NCBI GenBank assembly: GCA_017979445.1
Contig: CM030705.1
Location: 16,447,040 to 16,511,039 of the forward strand
Reading direction: 5' to 3'
Length of the DNA stretch: 64,000 nucleotides
Source of the DNA: Akebia trifoliata
Lineage: Eukaryota; Streptophyta; Magnoliopsida; Ranunculales; Lardizabalaceae
The translations under genes and the position numbers were made by a program. Shown piece after piece: positions 25,551 to 35,841 of this stretch. The notes under the pieces are model-generated. The model did no database searches. It had not been told where the DNA came from and saw only the letters and a program-made list of their open reading frames with translations. The number at the start of each line of letters is the position of its first letter. Position 1 is the stretch's first letter.

Positions 25551-27019
25551 TTAAAAAAAAACTTACCTTCGATCTGCAAAAGTGCTATTCCCTCAGATCT
25601 GGTGAGAATGGCTCCTTGTACCGTATTCCTTACTTTGTTCTGTCTCCGGATCTGATTTCTGATCTCCGAGGCAAGGTATCTCCTTTTTGGATCTAGATGC
25701 TTTGAATTTGTTGTGGATTTTTGGAGTGTTTTTGAGAGGTTTCTAGGTGTTTTTTAGGCTAAAATCGGAGTAGGGGTGTTAGGGAAGGAGTTGGGGCTCC
25801 AAAATTAGGGTTTTGGGAAGGCTATGGAGGCTTCTTTACCTACTTTTCCTAGGGTTTTTTCTTTTATACGAAAATAGGGTGTGGAGGCTCCTATTTATAA
25901 AGTTTTTAGAAGCATTAGGGTTTGATTAGGGTTTCTTTTAGGGTTTCAATTAGGGTTTTGACTTAGTCTTTAGGGTTTTAGGGTTTTGACTTTAATCTTA
26001 TGAGATTGACTTGATTAGTTTTAGATTAGGGTTTGGATTTAGGGTTTTGACCTTAGTCTTATGAGATTGACTTGATTAGTTTAGATTAGGGTTTTGATTT
26101 AGGGTTTTGACCTTAGTCTTATGAGATTGACTCGATTAGTACCTTGACTTCAGTCTTGTTTGATTGACTTTAATTTTGACTTCAGTCTCACTTGATTGAC
26201 TTTAATACCTTGACTTCAGTCTTGCTTGATTTACTTTTAATTTTTGGAGAACCCCCCTCTAAAATATCTTTAATTATTTGGACCCCCAAATGGAGGGGTC
26301 CTTAAAGAAATATCCCACGAACCCTCAACAATTTTGCTTAAGAGTCCAATTAATCGATTTTTTAGGTTCAAAGTTTTAAATTAATTCCATTAATGTTTCA
26401 CTTTAATTATTTAATGTTTTATGTATTAATTTCGAATTTTTTAATTATGAAAATTGTGAAATTAAAGTTTTGCCCCCGGAGAGGACTTTTCACGTTTCAA
26501 GTCGGTTTTTAATGTTCTAGGATGTTTTAGAATCGGTTTTTCGTAAGGAATTCAATGAGAATGTTGGTTTGTGTCATTTATGAAAATTTTTATGTGAAAT
26601 TATTGTGAACTTTATGAGGGACATTTTCGTAATTTTGTCAAATTCTGTTAAAATTGGTGAAATGATTTATTTGGTTCCGATTTGTTATTTTATGTGTTCG
26701 AGAGAGTTTTCCTAAGCGTAACGTAGGCTCTAGGGTTGTTTTGAGGTTAGGGGTATTTTGGTAATTTAATCATTTTTAGTGATTTTTATCGTGAAGTTTC
26801 TTTTTGGTTTGCAAGATGATGATTTCTATGTTTCTGGGGTCGTATTTTCCTAGCGTAGCGTGGTTTCTAAGTTTTGTCAGTTCGAGATACCTCATCTGGA
26901 TTTCTGAAACATATCTGGTAACAAAATAAAGTATTGGAATAGACATCCATCATTGGGAACCTTTGCGATCGGGTCAACGACTTGATTAATCAGGCGGATA
27001 CAAAAATGGGGTGTCTACA
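25551..27019 (-). repeat. A1 3' LTR, truncated
   Basis: Starts within ttaaaaaaaaacttacc, equivalent to 34386 of the 5' LTR, and ends ggggtgtctaca at 27019. The terminal 260 bases (sense 3' end of the LTR) and the target duplication are missing, together with part of B2. Its sense strand has the same W-box-rich subrepeats and aaaccctaa motifs as A3. Confidence 0.85.
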
Positions 27020-27032
27020 GATGCCCCTCTTT
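27020..27032 (-). other. A1 polypurine tract
   Basis: Reverse complement reads aaagaggggcatc directly before TGTAGACACC. A2 has aaagaggggcttc at the same place (41429-41441). Confidence 0.7.
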
Positions 27033-27360
27033 GACAGAGGGTTGAAGCAAACTAGATAGCAAATCTATCTTGATAGATAGTGCGATATCCGAATGCCAAA
27101 GCTAGTGACAGTTCATTTTGCAGCCTGATTTAGCAATTCGTCGGGGTATTCGGATCATTGAGCGTAAAACTCTCCCCGAACTAGAAAAATGTCAGGTCCT
27201 TGAGCGTGAGCTCTCACTGGCAGTGTCAGATCCTTGAATTTAAAAAAATTTTCCTTGACTGATATAACAACTGTGCAAGTGTGTGGGCTCAAAATCTGAG
27301 ATAGATTTCAAAGAGTTTGAGTTGGAAATGAGTCAAATCTGAGCATGAAGTAAATATAAA

Positions 27361-28278
27361 CTGAGCATAATTCCAAGAAAACCCTTAGCGGTATCTGAGC
27401 ATAGTTCCGAGAAAGCCCTCGGTGGCATCTGAGCATAGTTCCGAGAAAACCCTCGGCGGCATCTGAGCATAATTCCAAGAAAACCCTTGGCGGCGTCTGA
27501 GCATAATTCCGAGAAAACCCTCGGCGGCATCTGAGCATAATTCCAAGAAAACCCTTGGCGGCATCTGAGCATAGTTCCGAGAAAACCCTCGGCGGCATCT
27601 GAGCATAATTCCAAGAAAACCCTTGACGGTATCTAAGCATAATTCCAAGAAAACCCTTGGCGGTATCTGAGCATAGTTCCGAGAAAACCCTCGGCGGCAT
27701 CTGAGCATAATTCCAAGAAAACCCTTGGCGATATCTGAGCATAGTTCCGAGAAAACCCTCGGCGGCATCTGAGCATAATTCCAAGAAAACCCTTGGCGGC
27801 ATCTGAGCATAGTTCCGAGAAAACCCTCGGCGGCATCTGAGCATAATTCCAAGAAAACCCTTGGCGGTATCTGAGCATAATTCCAAGAAAACCCTTGGCG
27901 GTATCTGAGCATACTTCCGAGAAAACCCTCGGCGGCATCTAAGCATAATTCCAAGAAAACCCTTGGCGGTATCTGAGCATAGTTCCGAGAAAACCCTCGG
28001 CGGCATCTGAACATAATTCCAAGAAAACCCTTGGCGGTATTTGAGCATAATTCCAAGAAAACCCTTGGCGGCATCTGAGCATAATTCCAAGAAAACCCTT
28101 GGCGGCATCTGAGCATAGTTCCGAGAAAACCCTCGGCGGCATCTGAGCATAATTCCAAGAAAACCCTTGGCGGTATCTGAGCATAATTCCAAGAAAGCCC
28201 TTGGCGGTATCTGAGCATAGTTCAGAGAAAACCCTCGGCGGCATCTGAGCATAATTCCAAGAAAACCCTTGGCGGCAT
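27361..28278. repeat. Minisatellite, 27 units of 34 bp, in the 3' region of A1
   Basis: Unit ctgagcataattccaagaa followed by aacccttggcggcat; all 27 are exactly 34 bp. Two subtypes intermingle: ccaag paired with cttgg, and ccgag paired with ctcgg, so the 5-bp stem around aaaacc is kept in nearly every unit. Because 34 is not a multiple of 3 and the unit has no stop on minus, all three minus frames stay open, which creates overlapping ORFs of up to 314 codons. I regard these as by-products, not genes. Tandem arrays before the 3' LTR are known in Ogre/Tat elements. Confidence 0.92.
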
Positions 28279-28542
28279 CTGAGCAAAATCCAAGATAACC
28301 CTTGGCGGAGACTGAGCAAAATCCAAGATAACCCTGGGCGGAGACTGAGCAAAATCAAAGTTAACCCTTGGCAGAAACTGAGCAAAATCCAAGATAACCC
28401 TTGGCGGAAACTGAGCAAAATCCAAGATAACCCTTGGCGACAATTGAACAAAATCCAAGTTAACCCTTGGCGGAGACTGAGCAAAATACAAGATAACCTT
28501 TGGCGGCAACTGAGCAAAATCCAAGATAACCCTTGGCGGAGA
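28279..28542. repeat. Minisatellite, 8 units of 33 bp, adjoining the 34-bp array
   Basis: Unit ctgagcaaaatccaagata followed by acccttggcggaga. It is clearly related to the 34-bp unit and keeps the ccaag/cttgg stem. The downstream edge decays into actgagtaaaactgag (about 28546-28560). A2 contains a single similar sequence, ctgagtaaaatctgag near 41706, next to its own array. Confidence 0.9.
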
Positions 28543-30200
28543 TTGACTGAGTAAAACTGAGAACAAAGAGATAAATCTGGGAGAGAAACGATTGAAAATG
28601 AGTCTGGAGAAGAGTGGTTGAATCTGGGAATGAATAAATTTGAGACATAATGGATGTCCTATCTCCTATGTGAGATTCAGAATGCATTTGTTTGAATCTC
28701 AAGGTTTTATCAAAAAAAAAATTTTGTACATTTAAAACCTGAGTTTAAACCTCAAGAGTTTTTTGAAAGACTGCTATCAAGAGGGTAACCTTAAGTTTGG
28801 AGTTCTCATTATTTTTTTTTAGGATTAACATTGCTCAAAAACAAAATGTCCCTAGTTTGACAATAAACATGGCATTGAAAATAATTGAACACATCATTAA
28901 AAAATGCCCCTAGTATAAGGAGGGAAATTACATCTCTAGAGGAAAAAAGAAAAAATGCCCCTTGTATGAAGGTTTGAAATATTTGATTACCACAAGCGCA
29001 ATAAAGATCCAACTTTTAATTTTGATTAATTTTATTAAAGATTTTGAGTCAGGCTCAAGAGAACAAAATATTTCCTTTTGAGACTCATCATAGAATTCAC
29101 CATTTTCTCCATTGGTTCACTTGGGGAAGTAAGAATTTTCAGATCGATCGTAGACAAGATACTTGTGGCTTCTGAATTTATGCCTGGTTTAAGCTGAGTA
29201 TTGAACTTGATTATTCGAATTTCTGATGTTTCAGCTCGAACTGCTCTCAGCTCGGGATTTTTTTATTTTTTTATTTTTTTTTGCTCTAACTTTTGCCTAG
29301 ATCGCCTTTCCAGATTTTCAATCTATCGAGCTTGCTCTAACTTTTACCTAGATAGCCTTTTCAGGTTTTCAATCTAGCGAGCTTGCTCTAACTTTTGCCT
29401 AGATCGCCTTTTCAGGTTTTCAATCTAGCGAGCTTTTTTTTTTTCTCTTGGCTCTGATTGTTGCCAAAGTTGTCCTTTCAGATTTTCAACTTTGCGAGCT
29501 TGCCTTAATTTTTGCCTAAATTGCCCTTTTCGAGTTTTCAACTTAGCAGGCTTCATCATTTTTTTTTATCTTTTTCTTTTCCTCTGACCTTCTAGAATTA
29601 CTGTCTGATCATGTTCTACTACCCTCCTTAACCTTTTCACACGGTACTTAGGAGGACTTTTATAGGTAGGCTTGGGACTAGGCATAAAATGAAAGGGATT
29701 TTGAGGCTCAAAAACCCAAATGCCCCTTGTGTGGCATTTCATTTAAACTTTTTCTTGAATTTTCTTTCCCATTCTTTTGAATTTTTTCTTTTTAGATTTT
29801 TTCTTCATCGGGGAATCTATTTTTTTATTTTGGTGTGGTCGGGCCTGAAGTAACTTCTCAGGTTGCCTACGTACCCCAAATTTTTGGGATCAGACCAAAA
29901 CGTAGTTCGGATTTTTCCCTCCCCTAGGTTAGGTGATCAGGCTAAGAAATAAAAGGCACAATTTTTCTCTTTTTGAACAGGCTGCAAAGGGGTTGAGAAA
30001 TGAGATAAAGAATTAGGTAATAGGAAAATTGATTCGACCAAAAATGGCCTCCTTAAATGTAGTACCGCTTGATCTGGTCAAGGTTGGTTGGTTCTGGTAG
30101 TTCACCTCCATCATGATCTTGAAGTCTGACGACTTTTCCAGATAGTATTTCCTTAATGAATGAATTTTTCCAATTTAGACTTTCTCCTATAATCGAGGAG
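28543..30200. other. A1 3' non-coding region with a ~58-bp degenerate repeat
   Basis: At ~29276-29550 five degenerate copies of a ~58-bp unit (gctctaacttttgcctaga, then ...gttttcaatctagcgagctt) occur; A2 has about four at 43290-43515. At 29840-29940 is a block shared with A2 containing ggttgcctacgtacc. No coding is recognised; the minus ORFs at 28460-28702 and 28809-29012 lack signatures. Confidence 0.7.
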
Positions 30201-30214
30201 GAGTGTTCAATTTT

Positions 30215-30905
30215 CTTTAAAGTCTGATAGTTAAATCTTTGACTTGTAAATGATGAGCTTTGACCTTCTTGTCAAATGCACGGGTGACTCTTCTTAGATA
30301 AGCTTGCACATGGTACAGGGCTTTAACTCGTTTTCTTTGATCAAGTTTAATTCTTCATACTGCTGACGAACCCAATCTGTTTCTAACAAATGATTTTCCA
30401 ACAAGACCCTGAGAGACGAAATTTCCATTTCAACTGGCAAGACTGCTTCCATGCCATACACTAAGGAGTAGGGAGTAGCTCCACTAAAGGATCGAATTGA
30501 AGTTCGATATGTCCATAGTGTGAATGATAATTTTTCTAACCAATCTCGATGTGATTGTCACATTTTCCTGATGATAGTCTTGAGACTCTTACTGACTGCT
30601 TCAACCGTTCCATTGATCTGAGGACGGTAGGAGGATGATTTGTGCTTCCGGATTTTCAACTTTAAACATAGAGTAATGATTTATGCTTTGAAGTACGACC
30701 CATTATCAGAGATCAGTTCAAAAGGTACCCCTATATCGACTGATAATATGTGATTTGAAACTCAAGATGTAGTAAGGATAGTGCTGATACATTTTATAAC
30801 ATCTTCTTTGATTCCATCGATATAGACGAGTATCTATTTCGTGTTGAACAACACCCAAGCTTGTACCTAGCATACCCTCATATGATCACACGAACAAGTC
30901 TTTTG
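30215..30905 (-). pseudogene. A1 pol remnant: RT N-terminus joined to integrase
   Basis: Minus-strand reading begins SYEGMLGTSLGVVQHEID, which resembles the start of Tat/Ogre RT (SY.DMPG...VQH). It then passes directly into integrase: IKEDVIKCI, GVPFELISDNGSYF (second catalytic Asp in DNG), KSSSYRPQINGTVEAVSK (catalytic Glu in VEA), YRTSIRSFSGATPYSLVYG, MEAVLPVEMEISSLRVL. The RT fingers and palm and RNase H are missing between the two. Stops (for example after IIRKM) show it is not translated. Homologous debris in A2 lies at 44250-44700. Confidence 0.85.
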
Positions 30906-31770
30906 AAATTTCTGAGTAAATTCATTATCTCCTCATGTTCCTATAGGGATAAGATGGTTTCTATTTGAATCTCTTTAGGAATTATTTTTTTTTTTAAGGT
31001 CAAAGACCTTTCCTTTCTCGATTAAAGGTTGAGCCCGACTCTTATCTTCTTGTTCAGGAACGGAATCTATCAAATTATTAGTTAATTCGTTAATGCGCTC
31101 TAGGTATTCAAAAATTTCTTTTATCCGATCAATTTCAGATGGGGCAACAGACACCTCTATAGACTCGATGAACTAACTTGACTCAATAGGAAAGAGTAGA
31201 CTCAATTTAAGGAAGACATGACCTTGTTGGAAAAAAGGACTCGAGCTAACCCAAATGACTCACGAAAACTCAAGACAAGTACCCACACGAGTTTGATTAG
31301 GATTGAGACTGAGATATTGCTTACAACCGGTAGGATTGAAGCACTATAATCTTCAAAGAACAACTGGACGATGTTGAGAAATTTTGAGGTCATTTCTGAC
31401 TGTTGACTTGATATTGACGTTACTCTAACTGACTGGATTTACAACCCTAGCTAGGCAATGGACGATTAAGCTTAGATACAATGATAATCCTTAAACCTCT
31501 TTGAAGGTGAATTTAACCAATTTCAGTGTCACCCCCTTGATAACATTTTAAATGAACCCTGAGATTTTATTGAATTTTGTGCACCAATCCATTAAACAAT
31601 TCATTAATGTAATGATTATTCAGAAAAATAATTTTATTGCACTTTTGAAAAATATTGACAAATAATGTTTTCATTGAATAACAACTTCCACAAACATATT
31701 TCAATAATTTTTCATGCAAAAATAGATTTTTTGTAAATCATTTTTTTTTTTAAAATATTTTTTTTTCTTT

Positions 31771-31912
31771 TCTGTTTTTTAGAAAACATTTTCTTTTAAA
31801 AAAAATTTTGGGAAAGCATTTCCTTTTGGAAAATCTTATTCTTCCGAAAAATATTTCACTTTTGAAAAGCATTTCTCTTCTGAAAAATATTTTTCTTCTG
31901 GAAAACATTTTT
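31771..31912. repeat. Degenerate 18-bp minisatellite in the A1 leader
   Basis: About seven units of the type gaaaacatttttcttctg. It is absent from the equivalent part of A2 (46730-46990), so it is a local expansion. Confidence 0.6.
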
Positions 31913-33323
31913 CTTCTTTTAAAATAGGTTTAAAATCCGAATCAGGAAGAAGTTTGAATTTCATTTTGATTCAAATGGCTCGGCCCATAATGATCGTTGG
32001 ATCGAGATGGACTGGATCATTATTGTAAAAGAATGGATTCTTTATTGGGTCGGTGCACCCATTTTAATTTTCAAAAACAACATTTGATCCTTGAGGACAA
32101 TCATACACTCTGATTTACACCATTCACATCACTCACATACATTCATCAATCAATAGGCTCCATTTAATAAACAACCCGGGAACACCCACGATAAGTTTGA
32201 GTCGTGACCTACTGGGAAGGTTTCTAGACTCTAAGCTTACTACGTGCAATGCATTTTTATCTGGCCACTCTTGCCCAAGCACACCTATATACCTTTCGAT
32301 ACGTGGTGACTTAGTTTGATATACCTTATAAGTGATAATCTAAAACCTCAATTCACTTCTCTAAAGCCAAAAACAGCCAGTTTGATCTCCAGTTGAGAGG
32401 TGGCGCACAATGCTGAGCAAGGGCCCACTTAAATACCTCTCGTCTAGAATAGACGTAGTCTATCCCCCTCGTATAGTAGGGTACAGCGGGGCAAGATCTG
32501 CTTAGGCACCGGTTTTGACCAAGAAGTGCAATTGATACACTTAGATTATCTTTTATACCTATGGGTACGAGTCAAGGGTTGTAGGTTTCATAAATGGTTT
32601 GGCATCCCACGAGGGGACCGACCACGTACTAGTACTACGTTGGCAATCGGAACATGTGACTGTGTGGCTCACAATAGGTCAAAGGCTCAGGTCGCTCCAG
32701 CCTGGGTGCATCAATATACCTCTCAGAATCACCTGATCAGACGGTATTGATGCCCCCAGTTTCATATACCCTAAGGTACATGACTGGAGTTGTGGTTTTC
32801 ATGAATGACGTCGCATCTCGGAAGAGACCGGGCCACGCACTAGTGCCACGTTGGCTATATGTGACGTGTAAGTGGGTAAAACAGTAAACGTGCTTGTGGT
32901 GTGTACAAAATAAGGTGGGGTGTGCCCGGGGCCTTTTTCAAACACGTGGGCCCATGGGCCAGATTATGTCATCACATATGGATATCAAATGAATATTGAT
33001 CAAGAAAATAATCCAAAACCCATCACATCGAAATTAAGATGAAATCAAACCCATCACAAATATATCTTTCAAGATCATGGCAAATCAATTAATGAGCATG
33101 GTATATAATAATTGATCAAACAAACATTGCAATAGGCATAATTTTTATAATTTTTAAGGTCCAATCAATGATCACTTTTGGGTGATCCAAAATAAATCGA
33201 GATTCCAATAGGTGTTACATTGATGATAGAATGACAATGGTTGAGATGAGCTCACTCTCAAGAACATTAATTGTGCCAACATTAGATAAATTCAGATTTT
33301 CTGTGAATTAGGAAAATACAATC
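31913..33323. other. A1 5' leader, non-coding
   Basis: Sequence between the gag start and the leader repeats. 32170-32960 is shared at high similarity with A2 (47190-47960), including cccgggaacacccacgataag and a block around ggggtgtgcccggggcc. ORFs such as 32526-32750 have no recognisable domain. Ogre elements can carry an extra ORF upstream of gag; I cannot support one here. Confidence 0.6.
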
Positions 33324-33890
33324 TGAACTTGCATCGATGATATCTAAGGTTCCTGATAACGAAATCGAGTGAACTCAAGTTCTAAATTAATCTACTCGAT
33401 GAGATCTACATTTTATTAATAGGTGTCCAGACTTAGTTCTTACCAGAATGTTCTGTAAAAACGTTTTAACGTTGCTGTCCCAACCTTCATTCAGAAACAA
33501 TTCCAGATTTACAGATTGAACTTGCATCGATGATATCTAAGGCTTCTGATAACGAAATTGAGTGAACTCAAGTTCTAAATTAATCTGCTCGATGAGATCT
33601 ACGTTTTATTAATAGGTTCCCAGACTTAATTCTCACTAGTATGTTCTGTAAAAAAGTTTTAACGTTGCTGTCCCAACTTTCATTCAGAAATAATTCCAGA
33701 TTTACAGATTGAACTTGCATCGATGATATCTAAGGCTTCCGATAACGAAATTGAGTGAACTCAGATTCTAAATTAATTTATTCGACGAGATCTATGTTTT
33801 ATTAATAGGCTCCCAGACTTAATTCTCACTAGAATATTCTCTAAAAATGTTTTAATATTTCTGTCCAACCTTCATCATTCCATCATTTTC
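33324..33890. repeat. Three tandem units of ~194 bp in the A1 leader
   Basis: Units start gaacttgcatcgatgatatc at 33324, 33518 and 33711. A2 has two units (starting about 48330 and 48522). Each unit includes ctcgatgagatctac and ttctgtaaaaacgttttaac. Confidence 0.85.
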
Positions 33891-34105
33891 ATAGGTCAAT
33901 TTGAATCTTTCATTATTTAGGGGTCATCAAAAAGTGATCCTTAATTGGAGAAAAAAAAATGCAATACCCAAAATCATCTACAATCAAGATAAAAAATAAA
34001 TAAATAGAAAAAATAAATAAAATAAATCCAACTAAATAATATAAAAAACTAGGTCATCTTGGCAATGCTCCCATACTTGGGGTTTTTCAAGTTTGATCCT
34101 CAATA

Positions 34106-34124
34106 GTCCCCAGCAGAGTCGCCA
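34106..34124 (-). other. A1 primer-binding site, tRNA-Arg type
   Basis: Minus strand tggcgactctgctggggac, one base after the 5' LTR end (ttttca at 34131-34126). Plant Tat/Ogre elements use tRNA-Arg primers with this kind of sequence; the assignment is from knowledge of the family. Confidence 0.8.
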
Positions 34125-34125
34125 C

Positions 34126-35841
34126 TGAAAACGCCCTCGATCCGCGGGGTGCGCGGATCCGCTTTTGACCCTTGAGGTTTGGGAGTCGCCACCTAGTTAT
34201 TATGGTCTAGGAACCAAACTGACTCTAAAATGGATAAAAACTAATCTACTACAGAAAATCCGAATCCGGGGATCATGTTACGGGGTTGGAAGGTGTTAGG
34301 CACCAACCCCGCCCGGCCATTGCCGGTCTCTACTTATCCCAAATAAAGTTAAATCGCTAATGACAAACCTAGATTAAAAAAATAATTAAAAAAAAACTTA
34401 CCTTCGATCTGCAAAAGTGCTATTCCCTCAGATCTGGTGAGAATGGCTCCTTGTACCGTATTCCTTACTTTGTTCTGTCTCCGGATCTGATTTCTGATCT
34501 CCGAGGCAAGGTATCTCCTTTTTGGATCTGGATGCTTTGAATTTGTTGTGGATTTTTGGAGTGTTTTTGAGAGGTTTCTAGGTGTTTTTTAGGCTAAAAT
34601 CGGAGTAGGGGTGTTAGGGAAGGAGTTGGGGCTCCAAAATTAGGGTTTTGGGGAGGCTATGGAGGCTTCTTTACCTACTTTTCCTAGGGTTTTTTCTTTT
34701 ATACGAAAATAGGGTGTGGAGGCTCCTATTTATAAAGTTTTTAGAAGCATTAGGGTTTGATTAGGGTTTCTTTTAGGGTTTCAATTAGGGTTTTGACTTA
34801 GTCTTTAGGGTTTTAGGGTTTTAACTTTAATCTTATGAGATTGACTTGACTAGTTTTAGATTAGGGTTTGGATTTAGGGTTTTGACCTTAGTCTTATGAG
34901 ATTGACTTGATTAGTTTAGATTAGGGTTTTGACCTTAGTCTTATGAGATTGACTCGATTAGTACCTTGACTTCAGTCTTGTTTGATTGACTTTAATTTTG
35001 ACTTCAGTCTCACTTGATTGACTTTAATACCTTGACTTCAGTCTTGCTTGATTTACTTTTAATTTTTGGAGAACCCCCCTCTAAAATATCTTTAATTATT
35101 TGGACCCCCAAATGGAGGGGTCCTTAAAGAAATATCCCACGAACCCTCAACAATTTTGCTTAAGAGTCCAATTAATCGATTTTTTAGGTTCAAAGTTTTA
35201 AATTAATTCCATTAATGTTTCACTTTAATTATTTAATGTTTTATGTATTAATTTCGAATTTTTTAATTATGAAAATTGTGAAATTAAAGTTTTGCCCCCG
35301 GAGAGGACTTTTCACGTTTCAAGTCGGTTTTTAATGTTCTAGGATGTTTTAGAATCGGTTTTTCGTAAGGAATTCAATGAGAATGTTGGTTTGTGTCATT
35401 TATGAAAATTTTTATGTGAAATTATTGTGAACTTTATGAGGGACATTTTCGTAATTTTGTCAAATTCTGTTAAAATTGGTGAAATGATTTATTTGGTTCC
35501 GATTTGTTATTTTATGTGTTCGAGAGAGTTTTCCTAAGCGTAACGTAGGCTCTAGGGTTGTTTTGAGGTTAGGGGTATTTTGGTAATTTAATCATTTTTA
35601 GTGATTTTTATCGTGAAGTTTCGTTTTGGTTTGCAAGATGATGATTTCTATGTTTCTGGGGTCGTATTTTCCTAGCGTAGCGTGGTTTCTAAGTTTTGTC
35701 AGTTCGAGATACCTCATCTGGATTTCTGAAACATATCTGGTAACAAAATAAAGTATTGGAATAGACATCCATCATTGGAAACCTTTGCGATCGGGTCGAC
35801 GACTTGATTAATCAGGCGGATACAAAAATGGGGTGTCTACA
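34126..35841 (-). repeat. A1 5' LTR, complete
   Basis: 1716 bp. Minus strand runs TGTAGACACCCC to gttttca. A TATA box, tataaatag, is at complement 34726-34734, with W-box cores upstream of it in sense and aaaccctaa-type motifs around it. Nearly identical to 25551-27019 over the shared part. Confidence 0.9.
34726..34734 (-). promoter_or_regulatory. TATA box of the A1 5' LTR
   Basis: Minus strand tataaatag followed by gagcctcc, at the same position in the LTR as in A3 and A2. It would drive minus-strand transcription of A1. Confidence 0.65.

Larger units (their letters stand above)
25551..35841 (-). mobile_element. A1: Tat/Ogre-like Gypsy retrotransposon, recent, RT-deleted
   Basis: Minus-strand order: 5' LTR 34126-35841, PBS 34106-34124, ~2.7-kb leader, gag start only (~31390), RT N-terminus fused to integrase (30215-30905), non-coding 3' region with a tandem array (27361-28542), PPT 27020-27032, 3' LTR 25551-27019 lacking its last 260 bases. 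By eye the LTRs differ by only about eight substitutions and one short indel in ~1.46 kb, so insertion is recent, consistent with its innermost position. It cannot encode its own RT, so it would need enzymes in trans. One flank, agttg (35842-35846), remains; the other was lost in a junction deletion. Confidence 0.88.

Noticed and set aside
27308..28252. 314-codon minus-strand ORF as a repeat protein gene
   Set aside because: It spans the 34-bp array, and the other two minus frames are just as open; the frame continues into unrelated flank. No start context or domain supports a gene.
27361..28542. Evenly spaced short direct repeats that resemble a CRISPR array
   Set aside because: Units are contiguous with no unique spacers, lie inside a plant retrotransposon, and have no cas genes. 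It is a minisatellite.
31740..31920. Structured RNA gene suggested by A/T hairpins
   Set aside because: The pattern is explained by an 18-bp degenerate tandem repeat; no conserved RNA family features are visible.
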